Shown here in pieces: positions 40,947 through 51,919 of a stretch of DNA of 64,000 nucleotides (position 1 is the first letter of the stretch; each line of letters opens with the position of its first letter). The DNA is from Lacicoccus alkaliphilus DSM 16010 (GTDB taxonomy: Bacteria; Bacillota; Bacilli; Staphylococcales; Salinicoccaceae). The stretch is from the NCBI RefSeq assembly GCF_900142805.1, contig NZ_FRCF01000002.1:558001-622000 (forward strand), written 5' to 3'. Position numbers and translations under genes: made by a program. Below the pieces are notes generated by a model. The model ran no database searches. It saw only the letters and a list, made by a program, of their open reading frames with translations, and was not told where the DNA came from.

Positions 40947-42506
40947 TTATTTGGCATATTCCACTGCCCTCATCTCACGGACGACTGTCACTTTAATGTG
41001 TCCTGGATACTGCAGTTCATCTTCTACTTGTTTTTTTATGTCCCTCGCAAGTCTGTGGGCATTCAGGTCATCGATGGCATCAGGTGCCACCATCACCCTG
41101 ATTTCCCGGCCGGCCTGAATGGCATATGTTTTCTCGACGCCCGGATGGGAGTCTGCAATTTCTTCAAGCCGTTCCAGACGCTTCACATAGTTTTCAAGCG
41201 TTTCACGGCGGGCGCCCGGTCTTGCAGCGCTTAATGCGTCCGCTGCAGCAACAAGTATAGATATTATATTGTTCGGTTCAATATCACCATGGTGTGAATG
41301 AATCGCATTGATCACGGTTTCCGGCTCTTTGTAACGCTTGGCAAGTTCCACACCGATTTCGACATGGCTGCCCTCCACTTCATGGTCGATCGCTTTGCCG
41401 ATGTCATGAAGCAGTCCGGCACGTCGTGCCATCGCTACATCTTCACCGAGTTCACTTGCAAGCATGCCTGCAAGATAACCGACTTCAACAGAATGTTTAA
41501 GTACATTCTGTCCGTAGCTCAAACGATATTTCATTTTACCAAGATGTTTTGTGAGTTCCGGATGCAAATTATGGATATCGAGTTCAAACGCCGCAGCTTC
41601 ACCTGCATCACGAATTTCCGATTCCATATTTCGTCTCGCTTTATCCACCATTTCTTCAATTCTTCCCGGATGGATCCTTCCATCCTGCACCAGTGATTCC
41701 AATGCGTTTTTCGCAATGGCCCGGCGTATGGGGTCAAAGCCTGATAAAATTACGGCTTCAGGTGTATCATCGATGATCAGATCGACACCTGTCAGTGTTT
41801 CAAGTGTGCGTATATTACGGCCTTCACGCCCTATTATACGGCCTTTCATTTCATCGTTCGGTAAATTCACTACCGAGACGGTAGATTCGGAAGTATACTC
41901 TGCTGCATATCTCTGTGCAGTCATGGCGAGCAGTTCCTTCGCATTTTTCTCTACGTCCATTTTCATCTGGTTTTCTTTTTCCTTAACCATAACAGCCATA
42001 TCATGTGACAGTTCTTTCTCTAGTTCAGAGAATAGTTCTTCGCGTGCTTCCACACGTGTTAAACCGGAGATGCGGGATAATTCTGTTTCTTGCTGATTGA
42101 TAATTTCTTTAATCTTTTCATCCTCGGCATCAACCAATTGCTGCTTTTCTTCAATTTTCGCCTCTTTTATATCCAGAGCTTCATCTTTCTTTTCCAGATT
42201 TTCACTTTTGCGATCAAGCGTCTGTTCCTTCTGCAGCAGTCTGGATTCGAATGCCCTTAAATCGTCGCGCTGTGCATCCACTTCGCGCTCCATGGCATCC
42301 TTAAGATTCTGATTTTCCTCTTTTGCTTCCAGCAGCTTTTCTTTCTTCAGGCTGTTCGCTTCCTTCTCAGCTTCGCTGATGATGTGCTGAGCTGATGTGC
42401 GCGCTTCCTGCTGCTGCCTGGTCAAAATTGATTTCACTATAAAATATCCGATTACAACGCCTAGAATTATGCCGAGCAAGATTAAGAAAATGTCTATCAA
42501 TTCCAC
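40947..42506 (-). CDS. rny: Ribonuclease Y
   Basis: 519-residue membrane-anchored endoribonuclease that initiates decay and processing of many mRNAs in Firmicutes. Layout: N-terminal membrane segment (residues ~3-25), long coiled coil (~30-200), KH domain ([19 protein letters not shown]) and HD domain with the metal-binding HDIGKAID. The start is a GTG at 42506, eight bases after AAGGAGG; the open frame continues 33 codons upstream through AT-rich DNA without a site. Its partner-factor gene ricA is also in this window. Confidence 0.97.
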   Translation of the reverse strand: MELIDIFLILLGIILGVVIGYFIVKSILTRQQQEARTSAQHIISEAEKEANSLKKEKLLEAKEENQNLKDAMEREVDAQRDDLRAFESRLLQKEQTLDRKSENLEKKDEALDIKEAKIEEKQQLVDAEDEKIKEIINQQETELSRISGLTRVEAREELFSELEKELSHDMAVMVKEKENQMKMDVEKNAKELLAMTAQRYAAEYTSESTVSVVNLPNDEMKGRIIGREGRNIRTLETLTGVDLIIDDTPEAVILSGFDPIRRAIAKNALESLVQDGRIHPGRIEEMVDKARRNMESEIRDAGEAAAFELDIHNLHPELTKHLGKMKYRLSYGQNVLKHSVEVGYLAGMLASELGEDVAMARRAGLLHDIGKAIDHEVEGSHVEIGVELAKRYKEPETVINAIHSHHGDIEPNNIISILVAAADALSAARPGARRETLENYVKRLERLEEIADSHPGVEKTYAIQAGREIRVMVAPDAIDDLNAHRLARDIKKQVEDELQYPGHIKVTVVREMRAVEYAK

Positions 42507-42605
42507 AATAAACACCTCCTTAAAAGGGCTCAAGCTAATTATATATAATATAAATTTTAAAATATTATATATAACAATTCTAAATATAATTTCAAATAAA
42601 ATCAA

Positions 42606-42636
42606 GCACCAGCATCACATTTGTGCATGCTGGTGC
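42606..42636 (-). terminator. Terminator after recA
   Basis: GCACCAGCA and TGCTGGTGC form a 9-bp stem with a 13-base loop and minus-strand tail TTGATTTTATTTG, just past the recA stop. Confidence 0.75.
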
Positions 42637-42650
42637 GTTTAATCTCAATT

Positions 42651-43709
42651 TCAGTTGTCTTCATCCTGGAACAACGCGTTTTCATCTGCCGCTGAATCTT
42701 CAGGAATATCTTCTTCGACTTTTTCACCGAATCCGAGTGCATCCCTCAATTTCTTCTCGATTTCTTCAAACAGCTCAGGATGATCAGCAAGATGTGCCTT
42801 GACGTTTTCTTTCCCCTGGCCGAGGCGTTCCCCGTTATAGGAATACCACGCACCGCTCTTATCGACGATATCCATCTCGGATGCAAGATCCACTACTTCG
42901 CCGGTCTTCGAAATCCCTTTGCCGTACATTATATCGACTTCGGCAACACGGAACGGCGGTGCGACCTTGTTTTTGACGACTTTGATCTTCGTCCTGTTAC
43001 CCACGATGTCCTGACCGAGTTTCAGCTGTTCCGCCCGACGCACTTCAAGCCTCACTGAACTGTAAAACTTGAGCGCACGGCCGCCCGTCGTCGTTTCAGG
43101 GTTGCCGAACATCACACCGATCTTTTCACGGATCTGGTTGATGAATATCACCGTTGTATTACTCTTGGAGATGGCGGAGGACAATTTTCTCAGCGCCTGG
43201 GACATCAGACGTGCCTGCAGCCCCATGTGGCTGTCCCCCATTTCGCCTTCGATTTCCGCTTTCGGCGTGAGGGCCGCAACCGAGTCGACGACCACGATAT
43301 CCACAGCACCACTTCTGACGAATGCCTCTGCAATCTCCAGTCCCTGCTCACCGTGATCCGGCTGTGAAAGGTATAAATTTTCCGTATCCACACCCAGGTT
43401 TTTCGCGTACTCGGGATCCAGGGCGTGTTCCGCATCTATGAAAGCGGCGATGCCGCCCTGCTTTTGTGCTTCGGCGATCGCATGGAGTGACACTGTCGTC
43501 TTACCAGAGGATTCAGGACCGTATATCTCTATGATTCTGCCTTTCGGATAACCACCTACACCCAACGCTTTGTCCAATGTGATCGAGCCGCTGGAAACTG
43601 TGGAAACCCTTCTTCCGGCGTCGTCTCCCAGCTTCATGACCGAACCTTTGCCAAAAGATTTATCCATATTCTTAATAACAGTTTCCAATGCTTTTTGTCT
43701 TTCGTCCAT
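42651..43709 (-). CDS. recA: Recombinase RecA
   Basis: 352-residue strand-exchange ATPase and co-protease for LexA. Walker [13 protein letters not shown]-type region [15 protein letters not shown], Walker [13 protein letters not shown] and loop L2 [22 protein letters not shown]. The C terminus is acidic ([20 protein letters not shown]). ATG 43709 has GGAGGG six bases upstream. The promoter contains a LexA-type operator, so recA belongs to the SOS regulon defined by lexA at 10.4 kb. In Staphylococcus cinA normally lies between pgsA and recA; it is absent here. Confidence 0.98.
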   Translation of the reverse strand: MDERQKALETVIKNMDKSFGKGSVMKLGDDAGRRVSTVSSGSITLDKALGVGGYPKGRIIEIYGPESSGKTTVSLHAIAEAQKQGGIAAFIDAEHALDPEYAKNLGVDTENLYLSQPDHGEQGLEIAEAFVRSGAVDIVVVDSVAALTPKAEIEGEMGDSHMGLQARLMSQALRKLSSAISKSNTTVIFINQIREKIGVMFGNPETTTGGRALKFYSSVRLEVRRAEQLKLGQDIVGNRTKIKVVKNKVAPPFRVAEVDIMYGKGISKTGEVVDLASEMDIVDKSGAWYSYNGERLGQGKENVKAHLADHPELFEEIEKKLRDALGFGEKVEEDIPEDSAADENALFQDEDN

Positions 43710-43738
43710 GTTATCCCTCCAAATATTAATTCTATAAT

Positions 43739-43768
43739 ATTATACCATGTACACTCCAAAAAAGCGAA
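43739..43768 (-). promoter_or_regulatory. recA promoter
   Basis: TATAAT (43739-43744) with a weak -35 TTCGCT 18 bases upstream on the minus strand. The -35 falls inside the LexA-type operator. Confidence 0.6.
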
Positions 43769-43778
43769 CATATATTCG
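43765..43778. promoter_or_regulatory. LexA box at recA
   Basis: CGAACATATATTCG matches CGAACRNRYGTTYG with one change (A for G in the second half). It sits in a longer palindrome AGCGAACATATATTCGCT (43763-43780) over the recA -35 region. Confidence 0.75.
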
Positions 43779-43856
43779 CTTTCAAGCGCGGTATTCGAAA
43801 ATTTGGCCCGCTTTTCATGCAGTTATCCGATATCTGTAGGAAAAGTGCTGCAAAGA

Positions 43857-44441
43857 TCACTCAGTGTCGGCTTTGAAGACCGCTCTGCCTTTATAAAAAT
43901 ATTCAACACCTGAAAGCGCTGTGAAGAAGACCGCAGCATACATCAGGAGCATTCCGGGCGAGAACGGGATGAACTGTGTGAAGATGTCACCGAACAATAA
44001 AAAGATCAGGGCAAGCATCTGGAACACCGTCTTCACTTTTCCAAGCTGTGAAGCCGCGCTTACAAACCCCTGTTCGATTTGCAGCAGCCTGAGTCCCGTG
44101 ACCGCAAACTCGCGGGCAATGATCACCACCGCGATCCAGGAGGAGATCGTGTGCCATTCCACCAGGACGACCAGGCCGGCAGTGACCAGTAATTTGTCTG
44201 CCAGGGGGTCAAGGAACTTACCCATGTTCGTGATCAGGTTCCACTTCCGGGCCAGGTAACCATCTAGAAAATCCGTGAATGTCGCAATGACGAATATTAC
44301 AGCTGCAATGAATTGTTCGACCCGGATCAATTCACCGCCGAGAAATGTCATCTCCCCGAATCCGAAGTCCACGAGAGCGAACAACATGAAGACGGGGATC
44401 AGGACTACTCGAAAAACCGTTAATTGATTAGGTATGTTCAT
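43857..44441 (-). CDS. pgsA: Phosphatidylglycerophosphate synthase
   Basis: 194-residue membrane enzyme that makes phosphatidylglycerophosphate from CDP-diacylglycerol and glycerol-3-phosphate, the committed step to phosphatidylglycerol and cardiolipin. The CDP-alcohol phosphotransferase signature is complete: [24 protein letters not shown] (Asp, Asp-Gly, Ala-Arg, Gly, Asp, Asp). Several membrane segments. ATG 44441 follows AAGGGAG by seven bases. It lies 4 bp after the RodZ-like gene. Confidence 0.95.
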   Translation of the reverse strand: MNIPNQLTVFRVVLIPVFMLFALVDFGFGEMTFLGGELIRVEQFIAAVIFVIATFTDFLDGYLARKWNLITNMGKFLDPLADKLLVTAGLVVLVEWHTISSWIAVVIIAREFAVTGLRLLQIEQGFVSAASQLGKVKTVFQMLALIFLLFGDIFTQFIPFSPGMLLMYAAVFFTALSGVEYFYKGRAVFKADTE

Positions 44442-44445
44442 ATCG

Positions 44446-45279
44446 TCACTCCCTTGTAACCATAAATTGATAGTGCACAGTGATGGCATCATCCGCCGGG
44501 TTGCTTTCGACAGTTTCCCCGCCCACCGTCAACTCCTGACCGGAGGCATTACCGAGGGTCAGGTACAGTATGGATGCTTCATCACTGATCTCAAACTCTC
44601 CTTCAGAAATCTCCTCGTATACATAAGTGTTGCCGGCATCATCCGAGAGGCTCACCCATGAATTCTCGCCTTCCAGGGCCACAACCAATGTATCACTCAC
44701 TGAAATATCGTAAAATAATATATTGTCCTCAGTACCTGCATAACTGAGCTCCGCACCGGATTGTTCCTCTTCATCCGCTTCCGGCGCCTCTTCTTCAGCC
44801 ACCTCCGCCTCTTCGGTGCCCTCCGCATCCTCAGAAGGGGCTTCATCGCTTAAAGAATCCATGTCAAATGCGGTCGCTTCATATATCGGCTTTGATTCGA
44901 ACAGCCCGGCCTCCGAGCCGACCTGCAGCAATATCAGCCACATGACGAATAGAGCCGCAACCATCGCTCCAAAACTCACCAGTACTTTCTTCATATAGTT
45001 GAAATCTTCGCTATCGTTCTGCTGGCGTTTTTTCGACTGTTCATTCTCTTCGGGCAATTGGTCACCGAACCTTGCAAACAAGTCATCGGGATCAAGGTCA
45101 AGGACTCCTGCGTACTTTTCCAACAGGAAATATACATGGTTCCGGTCAGGAAGGTTATTGAAATCATCCGCTTCTATGATCTTTATTATACTTTTTCTGA
45201 TGCCTGATTTTTCCTGCATCTCTTTTAAGGTGATGCCGCCTTTTTCACGTTTATCCCTTAAATACGCTCCAAGTTTCAT
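44446..45279 (-). CDS. rodZ: RodZ-like (YmfM) cytoskeletal HTH membrane protein
   Basis: 277-residue protein. The N-terminal HTH domain (residues ~1-75, [25 protein letters not shown]) is of the RodZ type, which binds MreB and helps cell shape. One membrane segment lies at about residues 98-118. A strongly acidic linker (~130-180, many Glu/Asp) follows, then a C-terminal beta domain (DUF4115-like). The acidic extracellular linker fits a salt-adapted lifestyle. AGGAGG precedes ATG 45279. Between ymfK and pgsA as in Bacillus. Confidence 0.85.
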   Translation of the reverse strand: MKLGAYLRDKREKGGITLKEMQEKSGIRKSIIKIIEADDFNNLPDRNHVYFLLEKYAGVLDLDPDDLFARFGDQLPEENEQSKKRQQNDSEDFNYMKKVLVSFGAMVAALFVMWLILLQVGSEAGLFESKPIYEATAFDMDSLSDEAPSEDAEGTEEAEVAEEEAPEADEEEQSGAELSYAGTEDNILFYDISVSDTLVVALEGENSWVSLSDDAGNTYVYEEISEGEFEISDEASILYLTLGNASGQELTVGGETVESNPADDAITVHYQFMVTRE

Positions 45280-45287
45280 AATGCCTC

Positions 45288-46109
45288 CTAAAAACCATCG
45301 AAGAAGTCCATGTCCTCATTCTCGAACCAGTGTTTCTTCTTATGTTTCTCATATGTGATTTTCTGATCCTCATGTTCCCGCAGTTCAATGATGAAATCAA
45401 AGTCGTCCATTGTATACTTCATGTCATCTATGAACAGGTCGGGGTGTTCCACAACTTTAACGGCAGGATAGCTCATCATTTCCCTGATCAGGTTCTTATG
45501 CTCACTGTTCATCGTGTTGGCGGTCACCGCCCCGTCGATGATATAGACGTTGCTGTCATCATACTCACCTTTCAGAAGGCTTTTGCGCTGCGTCTGTTTG
45601 ATCAATGTGCTGGACAGGAACAGCCATTTCTTCTTCGCCGTCACACTTGCAGCTACGATGGATTCGGTTTTACCGACCCTCGGCATACCCCTTATGCCGA
45701 TCAGCCTGTGCTGCTTCTCCAGGAAAAGCTCTCCGAGGAAATCGACCAGGATACCGATTTCATCACGGGTGAATCTGAATATCTTCTTATCCTCTTCATC
45801 CCGTTTGATGAAGCGGCCATGCCTGACTGCAAGCCTGTCCCGCACCTGAGGCTTCCTCACCTTGATGATATTGATATCCTCCACATACTGGCTGATGTAG
45901 ACGAACCGCCTCAGTTTATCGATATTGTCCGTACGCACGATCAGCCCGCGCCGTGTTTTCTCAACACCGTTGATGGTGTTGATGCTGATGCCCAGATTTC
46001 CGAGCAGGGAGGAAATGTCACCGAGCAGCCCCGGCCGGTTGATGACGTTCTCATATTCCAAATACTGCTCTATATTACGCTCGGGATGCATGTCATCTGT
46101 ATCCATCAT
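45288..46109 (-). CDS. ymfK: YmfK family (DUF3388) protein with ACT-like and P-loop regions
   Basis: 273-residue cytoplasmic protein of the YmfK/DUF3388 family. The N-terminal part resembles an ACT domain (NVINRPGLLGDISSLLGNLG). The second half has a P-loop-like GIRGMPRVGKTESIVAAS followed by KKWLFLSSTLI. Function unknown. It is consistently linked to the ymfF-ymfH-ymfI genes. ATG 46109 lies nine bases after GGAGG and overlaps the ymfI stop by 4 bp. Confidence 0.8.
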   Translation of the reverse strand: MMDTDDMHPERNIEQYLEYENVINRPGLLGDISSLLGNLGISINTINGVEKTRRGLIVRTDNIDKLRRFVYISQYVEDINIIKVRKPQVRDRLAVRHGRFIKRDEEDKKIFRFTRDEIGILVDFLGELFLEKQHRLIGIRGMPRVGKTESIVAASVTAKKKWLFLSSTLIKQTQRKSLLKGEYDDSNVYIIDGAVTANTMNSEHKNLIREMMSYPAVKVVEHPDLFIDDMKYTMDDFDFIIELREHEDQKITYEKHKKKHWFENEDMDFFDGF

Positions 46110-46798
46110 GTATACCATCCTCCGTTTATATTCAGTATTTCACCATTGATGCTCCTTGTCTCGCCTTTCAGAAGGAAAGTGGTGAGACTGCCGATCTCCG
46201 AGGGTTCGATCAGCCTCTGCTGCGGAAGTTCGCTGAGTACGGCTGCAAGGTCTTCGTCCGAAAGCGCTTGTGTCATGCTGCCTTCGACGACCCCCGGCGC
46301 AATGGCATTCACCGTCACCTCCGTCGCAGCCAGTTCTTTGGCCAATGATTTGACGAGGGTGTTCTGTGCGCCCTTCATCGTCGAATATATGCTTTCAAAG
46401 CTTGCACCGACGCTTCCCCACACTGAAGTGATCACTATTATTCTACCACTTTTACTGGATTTTAGTTTAGGCAGAACCTCTTTTATGAATATTATGAGGG
46501 AACGCACAGATAGGTTATACTGCGCATCCAGAGCTTCAAGGCTCGTATCCTGGAACATTCCGAACAGTTCGGTGCCGGGCGCCCATATCAATCCGTCGAT
46601 CACATCTGTGCCGGCAGTGATTGCCCTCACCTCATCTTCTGAAATCGGGCGGGACAGGTCTAGGAAGTGGTGTTCGCTTTCGAATTCCGGCACTCGCGAC
46701 CTTGAAACTGAAATCACCTTCTCCCCTTCAAGCCCGGAGTGGATCGCCCTGCCGATATCACCGGAGGCGCCCACCAGCAAATAACATCCGTCAGCCAT
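46106..46798 (-). CDS. ymfI: YmfI family short-chain dehydrogenase/reductase
   Basis: 230-residue NAD(P)-dependent SDR. Cofactor motif GASGDIG, catalytic Ser in VITSVWGSVG, Tyr and Lys in IYSTMKGA, and C-terminal NAIAPGVVEGSMT. Related to 3-oxoacyl-ACP reductase, but its substrate is not known; it belongs to the conserved ymf cluster. ATG 46798 has AAAGAGG six bases upstream and overlaps the ymfH end by 8 bp. Confidence 0.88.
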   Translation of the reverse strand: MADGCYLLVGASGDIGRAIHSGLEGEKVISVSRSRVPEFESEHHFLDLSRPISEDEVRAITAGTDVIDGLIWAPGTELFGMFQDTSLEALDAQYNLSVRSLIIFIKEVLPKLKSSKSGRIIVITSVWGSVGASFESIYSTMKGAQNTLVKSLAKELAATEVTVNAIAPGVVEGSMTQALSDEDLAAVLSELPQQRLIEPSEIGSLTTFLLKGETRSINGEILNINGGWYT

Positions 46799-48092
46799 GC
46801 ACAGCCTCTTTCTGGGTCTCGGGACGAAGGACACATTCTACAAGGTAATCCGCATCCAGGCTGTCGAAGATATACTTCTTGATATCATCCACTGTGATTT
46901 CTTCGATCAGGTCGGGCAGCTTGTACAGGTCATATCCGTCCAGATGGTACTTGGTATACTGATTTGCGATATATTCGGGTGAATTCAGGCTGGACAGATA
47001 GTCCCCCAGCACCTCCCTTTTCTGATTCACCAGTTTTTCATCCGTGAAGAAGTCCTGTGCCTTTATTTCATCAATGATCTCCAGTATCGAGGAAATGAAC
47101 CGTTCCGGATCGTCGGTCTGGGTGGTCATGAGCACGTGCGCAAAATCTTTTTCCTCATTGTGGGCAAAGTTGAATGAATCATCGATGATCCCCTCTTCCA
47201 GCAGACGGTAATAATGATCCGACTGCTCTCCGAACATCATATCGAGTCCGAACATCATAGCGATATCGCGTGTCAACCGTTCGGAAGCGGAGTCGATCTT
47301 TTCATTCTTGAAACCAAGCATGACTTTGGTCTCTTTCACATCCATATAGAGATCATTCTTCCTTTTGACCACTTCCCTTGTTTCTTCCGGCAATATCCGC
47401 CGGACATCCAATGGCTCTATGGGACCACGGCTGTCCTGATGCTCACGGATGAATCCGAAAGTCTCATCGATGTCGAAATCACCGACCATTATCAACACCA
47501 TATTCGAAGGGTGATAGAACACATCATGGCATAAGTACAGATGGTCTTTCGTGATTTCACTGATGGATGATTCGGTGCCTGCGATATCAATTTTTACCGG
47601 CAGCTCATCATACATCTGACTGATCGTATCGAAATAAAGCCGGTAACCGGGATTATCCTGGTACATCCTGATCTCTTCATTGATGATGCCGATTTCACGC
47701 TCTACCGTGTCTTCGGTGAAGTACGGCTGCTCCACCATCTCCATCAAAAGCGAGAGGTTCTTATAAAAGTCATCGGTCGTGCTGAAAAGGTACGAGGTCC
47801 TGTCATAGGAGGTGAAGGCATTGGCGTTTGCACCGCCCTTAGCGAATGAATCGAAGACGTCTCCATCCTCTTTTTCGAACATCTTATGTTCAAGGAAGTG
47901 TGCGATGCCATCCGGCACGCTGTATGTTTCGTCATTGACTTCAAACCTGTTATCCATCGAACCGTACTTTGCCGTATAAGTGACGAATTTCTTATTATAG
48001 CCTGACTTTTGGATCAAGAAGACTTCAAGGCCGTTTTCCAGTGTGTCCTGGTAAACATTTTCATCTATTTCCCTATACTCTATATGTTTCAT
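46791..48092 (-). CDS. ymfH: YmfH: M16 zinc peptidase with intact HxxEH
   Basis: 433-residue inverzincin-type peptidase (M16, pitrilysin family). The metal/catalytic motif HFLEHKMFE (HxxEH) lies near residue 68, with the downstream Glu in REIGIINEEIRMYQDNP. The family works as a pair with YmfF, which lacks the motif. Natural substrates are unknown. ATG 48092 lies 4 bp after the ymfF stop, with GGGAAG seven bases upstream, so the two are translationally close. Confidence 0.9.
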   Translation of the reverse strand: MKHIEYREIDENVYQDTLENGLEVFLIQKSGYNKKFVTYTAKYGSMDNRFEVNDETYSVPDGIAHFLEHKMFEKEDGDVFDSFAKGGANANAFTSYDRTSYLFSTTDDFYKNLSLLMEMVEQPYFTEDTVEREIGIINEEIRMYQDNPGYRLYFDTISQMYDELPVKIDIAGTESSISEITKDHLYLCHDVFYHPSNMVLIMVGDFDIDETFGFIREHQDSRGPIEPLDVRRILPEETREVVKRKNDLYMDVKETKVMLGFKNEKIDSASERLTRDIAMMFGLDMMFGEQSDHYYRLLEEGIIDDSFNFAHNEEKDFAHVLMTTQTDDPERFISSILEIIDEIKAQDFFTDEKLVNQKREVLGDYLSSLNSPEYIANQYTKYHLDGYDLYKLPDLIEEITVDDIKKYIFDSLDADYLVECVLRPETQKEAVHG

Positions 48093-48096
48093 CAAG

Positions 48097-49341
48097 TCAC
48101 TTCCCTGTTAATGTATATACTGTATCTGCATGAATCCGGTCTGCAACTTTCAGGATGAGTTCACGGTCGACAGCATCCATCCATTCCTCCCAGTCTTTAC
48201 CGGTCGTGCCATTCAGAAACTGGTTGTAAACCAGGGCAATCAGGCCTTTCGGTTTATCGACGGCTTCCTTCCTGTTCACTTTCATCAAATGTTTGGTCTC
48301 TTCCACGAATTCATCGGTGAAATCGCCTTTTTTGATCCTTTCGAGCTCATGCATGACTGCATTTTCAGCCTTCGCCGTCTGATCGGGTGAAACCCCTGCC
48401 AGGACGAAAATAAAGCCATTTTTAATGTCGGCCTGGGAATGTATCTGATAGGCAAGACTTTCCTTTTCTCGGATATTCTTGAATAAATAGCTCGTGGCAC
48501 TGCCGCCGAACATCTGATTGATCACATTCAAAGCCATCCGTTCTTCCGCCGTCTTTACATCCGCCCTGAATCCGATGTTGAGTTTCGCCTGTTCGACGCT
48601 CTCCCTTTCGGTGACTGCCTTGTATTCTGTTTCTTTGAAGGCGTATCCTCTGTAGGGCAGCTTCACTGTCTCGCTGCGGCAGAGGATGCCCCTCAGGCTC
48701 TCCTCACCCACTTCATCCAGGTGGCCGGAAATCAGTATGGCCGCTTCATCAGAAGCCATCATTTGCCGGTGTTCTTTTTTGATGTCTTCAAGGGTGATCC
48801 CGTCGATATCTTCAAGCACACCGTGTGATAAAAACTTATATGGCTCATCTTCAAACATGATGTTCAGCAGATTTTCGAAACTCTTCTGGGCTTTATTGTC
48901 CTTCAGACCTTTCAGCCTGTTTTTATAGAGCCGTTTTTCCCTCTCGAAAAACTGCTCATCCGCCTCATCATATTCAGCCGGTGTGGCGAGCACTTCCTTC
49001 AGCACGCTGGTCATCGTCTCAAGGAAGTTCAAATCCTCTTTCACGAACCTGGAGTTGATGAATTCCAGGTTGAAGGAGACCATGTGATCCCGGCCTTTTT
49101 TAGTGGCATTGGAAGTCAGGTGTGCGCCGTAATGGTGGGCGAGATAATTCAGGAATTCACTTTCCGTGCTGAATGACCCTGTCTTCTTGACCATCATCCT
49201 GCTCAGCAGATATCTTACGGATACCCTTTCCCGTCTCAGTTCACTTCTGAATTGGACTTTTAAATTGATCGTCTTGAATTTTTCGGTATGAATGAAAACA
49301 ACCGGTACATTATTTATGGACTTCGTTTCAACGTTATACAT
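48097..49341 (-). CDS. ymfF: YmfF: M16 peptidase-like partner without HxxEH
   Basis: 414-residue M16-fold protein. Where the HxxEH motif would stand the sequence reads LLSRMMVKKTG, so it cannot bind zinc in the usual way and is probably the non-catalytic partner of YmfH. The C-terminal half keeps the M16 features MNVINQMFGGS-like (NVINQMFGGSATSYLFKNIRE) and LAYQIHS. ATG 49341 follows GAGGAG. The gene lies 10 bp after ftsK. Confidence 0.88.
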   Translation of the reverse strand: MYNVETKSINNVPVVFIHTEKFKTINLKVQFRSELRRERVSVRYLLSRMMVKKTGSFSTESEFLNYLAHHYGAHLTSNATKKGRDHMVSFNLEFINSRFVKEDLNFLETMTSVLKEVLATPAEYDEADEQFFEREKRLYKNRLKGLKDNKAQKSFENLLNIMFEDEPYKFLSHGVLEDIDGITLEDIKKEHRQMMASDEAAILISGHLDEVGEESLRGILCRSETVKLPYRGYAFKETEYKAVTERESVEQAKLNIGFRADVKTAEERMALNVINQMFGGSATSYLFKNIREKESLAYQIHSQADIKNGFIFVLAGVSPDQTAKAENAVMHELERIKKGDFTDEFVEETKHLMKVNRKEAVDKPKGLIALVYNQFLNGTTGKDWEEWMDAVDRELILKVADRIHADTVYTLTGK

Positions 49342-49351
49342 ACACTACTCC

Positions 49352-51862
49352 TCACTCGTCATTTTTAACCAACACATTCCTCGGCTTGCTGCCGCTTGCA
49401 GGCCCGATGACGCCGTTCGCTTCCAGGTCATCAATCAGCCTTGCGGCACGGTTGTAGCCCACACGGAACTGCCTTTGCAGAAGGGAGGCACTCGCCCGCT
49501 GTTCCTCGATGACGAACCATTTTGCATCCGGATATAGTTCATCTTCAGATTCCACTTCTTCTTTTTGCGGCTGATTGTTCATTATGGACTTTTCATAATT
49601 CGCCTTCATCTGCGCCGTAATGAATTCGACGACATCATACACTTCATTATCGGCAAGGAAAGCCCCCTGCACCCTGAGCGGCTTGGAGCGTCCGGAAGGC
49701 AGGAAGAGCATATCGCCCCGGCCAAGCAGCTTTTCCGCCCCCTGTGTATCCAGGATGGTCCTCGAGTCCGTATTCGAGCTTACGCTGAATGCGATACGTG
49801 AAGGTATATTGGCCTTGATGATGCCCGTGATGACATCGACGGAGGGCCTTTGTGTCGCGATGATCAAATGGATCCCCGCAGCACGGGCCATCTGGGCGAT
49901 CCTGGTGATGCTCGCCTCCACGTCTTTTGAAGCGACCATCATCAAGTCTGCAAGCTCATCGATGATGACGACGATATAAGGCAGCTTCTGCACTTTTTCC
50001 GGATGTTCGCTCTCCCTTTCAAGATACTGGTTGTATGCTTCGATGTTTCTTGTATGCGAATGTGAGAACAGGTCATAACGGCGTTCCATCTCGGAGACGA
50101 TCCTGTTCAACGCATCGCTCGCCTTTTGGGGATTTGTCACTACCGGACTCAGCAGGTGCGGGATGCCGTTATAGACATTCAGTTCAACCATTTTGGGGTC
50201 GATCATCATCAGTTTCACTTCATGAGGCTTTGCATTCATCAACAGGCTGATGATGATGCCGTTGATACAGACTGATTTTCCGCTGCCGGTCGCCCCTGCC
50301 ACTAGAAGGTGCGGCATTTTATTGAGTTCAGCAAGGATCGGTGCCCCGGAGATATCTTTCCCAAGCGCCACTTCAAGCGGATTGGATGATGTCTTCCGCT
50401 TCAGCACTTCCCTCAGCGTGACCATGCTGATGACCGAATTCGGCACTTCTATGCCCACGGCCGATTTCCCCGGTATCGGTGCCTCGATGCGGATGTCTTT
50501 GGCGGCGAGGGAGAGGGCGATGTCGTTTTGAAGATTGATGATTTTACTGACTTTCACGCCGATGTCCGGCTGCACTTCAAATTGCGTGACGGCAGGACCG
50601 ATCCTGATCTTCGAAACTTTCGCATTGACTCCGAAGTTCTTCAGCGTTTCCTCGAGGATCTTGCCCTGGCTCAGCACTTCTTGATTGCTGACTTTCTCCG
50701 TCACTTCCGCATCATCCAGCAGGGAAATTGACGGCAGCTGATATTCGATGAGCTTTTTCAGCTCCTCTTCTTCGAACTCTGCGATTTCACTTTCGCCTTC
50801 CCCCGGCTCCGGCGCCACCGTGTCTGTGAAGTCTTCACTCTCATATTCGATCTGCTGCGGCTCGTCCGCCGCTTCTGCAATTTCGAGTGCATCCTCCCGG
50901 GCAGCGGAAAAGGCCGGTGCATCATCCGCATCCGGCTCATATACCGGTTGCTCGACAGGGGCCTCCGGTCCCCTCATTTCTGCACGGTCTTCTGCTTCCT
51001 TCTTATTCTGCTCGAGTGCTTTCATGTTACTCTCACGGTCGAAGCTGTGCATATCTTCTATGATCGATTCATCAGCCGAGAAGGAATCCAGTGTTTTCGG
51101 TTCTTGGTAGACCGGATTCTCAGCAGTCGCTGCGGGTATATTGTCCGCCTTGCGCTTCCGGCTCTTTTGCGTCGGCTTGTCTTCCCGCGCCGACTCGACC
51201 TTCCTGTTATCGAACAACGTCTGAATGGCATCTTTAATGGCGTTGTACAACCAGGTGAACAGACGTGCGACTGCCAATCCTGCTGCCTGCAGTCCTGCAA
51301 CCAGCTTGTTCGTATGCGCGGTCAGTGTATCTGCAATATTTTTATGGGTGATCAGCAGTATGCTGAAGTAGATGAAGATGATACTGAGAAGCAGCGTGCC
51401 AAACAGGGAAACACCTGTGGATGAAAATGCAAATAACAGCTGTCCGAATACTCCGCCCCCGAAGAATTCCGAACCTCCGGGTTCACGGATTGCTGTAAAA
51501 ATTTCATTGAAGCTGTAAAAATTTTCAGTTCGCGGCTGGTTTGATATATACAATACGGAATGCAGCAGGAAGAGCAGGCCAAACTGCAGCAGCAAATACC
51601 CGCCCATACGTCTCGTGAACGGCACTTTTTGTTCCCTCATCATATATACACCTGCAAGGACAGCCACCAAATATGTAAAGAAGCGGCTTTCACCTAAAAC
51701 GTAAGCCATACCGGCATCCAAAAAAGCACCAACTACTCCCAGCCTCAACAGGGCGATAAATATTATCACGATGAAAGCAAAAGTCATCAGTGAGTAATAT
51801 GTTTTATTATTTTGTTTTTTCCTTTTCTTATTAGTTGAACTTTTTTTACGTTTTGAAGTCAT
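49352..51862 (-). CDS. ftsK: DNA translocase FtsK/SpoIIIE
   Basis: 836-residue membrane-anchored DNA pump for chromosome segregation at division. Basic N terminus ([14 protein letters not shown]), four membrane segments (residues ~20-170), long acidic linker (~230-390), motor domain with Walker [15 protein letters not shown] and Walker [13 protein letters not shown]. The C-terminal gamma winged-helix (last ~65 residues, [16 protein letters not shown]) reads polar DNA sequences. The ATG at 51862 has AGAGGAG five bases upstream. Confidence 0.96.
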   Translation of the reverse strand: MTSKRKKSSTNKKRKKQNNKTYYSLMTFAFIVIIFIALLRLGVVGAFLDAGMAYVLGESRFFTYLVAVLAGVYMMREQKVPFTRRMGGYLLLQFGLLFLLHSVLYISNQPRTENFYSFNEIFTAIREPGGSEFFGGGVFGQLLFAFSSTGVSLFGTLLLSIIFIYFSILLITHKNIADTLTAHTNKLVAGLQAAGLAVARLFTWLYNAIKDAIQTLFDNRKVESAREDKPTQKSRKRKADNIPAATAENPVYQEPKTLDSFSADESIIEDMHSFDRESNMKALEQNKKEAEDRAEMRGPEAPVEQPVYEPDADDAPAFSAAREDALEIAEAADEPQQIEYESEDFTDTVAPEPGEGESEIAEFEEEELKKLIEYQLPSISLLDDAEVTEKVSNQEVLSQGKILEETLKNFGVNAKVSKIRIGPAVTQFEVQPDIGVKVSKIINLQNDIALSLAAKDIRIEAPIPGKSAVGIEVPNSVISMVTLREVLKRKTSSNPLEVALGKDISGAPILAELNKMPHLLVAGATGSGKSVCINGIIISLLMNAKPHEVKLMMIDPKMVELNVYNGIPHLLSPVVTNPQKASDALNRIVSEMERRYDLFSHSHTRNIEAYNQYLERESEHPEKVQKLPYIVVIIDELADLMMVASKDVEASITRIAQMARAAGIHLIIATQRPSVDVITGIIKANIPSRIAFSVSSNTDSRTILDTQGAEKLLGRGDMLFLPSGRSKPLRVQGAFLADNEVYDVVEFITAQMKANYEKSIMNNQPQKEEVESEDELYPDAKWFVIEEQRASASLLQRQFRVGYNRAARLIDDLEANGVIGPASGSKPRNVLVKNDE

Positions 51863-51919
51863 AAAAACTCCTCTTTCGATTGATAATGAGACTGTCATCG
51901 CTGACAGTCTCATTATGAT

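Noticed and set aside
42507-42605. A 33-residue N-terminal extension of RNase Y
   Set aside because: It comes from AT-rich leader DNA that also holds the ribosome binding site AAGGAGG for GTG 42506; family proteins begin at that point.
45330-46784. A 484-codon open frame on the plus strand opposite ymfK and ymfI
   Set aside because: It lies entirely antisense to two well-supported genes, has no credible ribosome binding site or recognisable domain, and reads as a codon-bias shadow.
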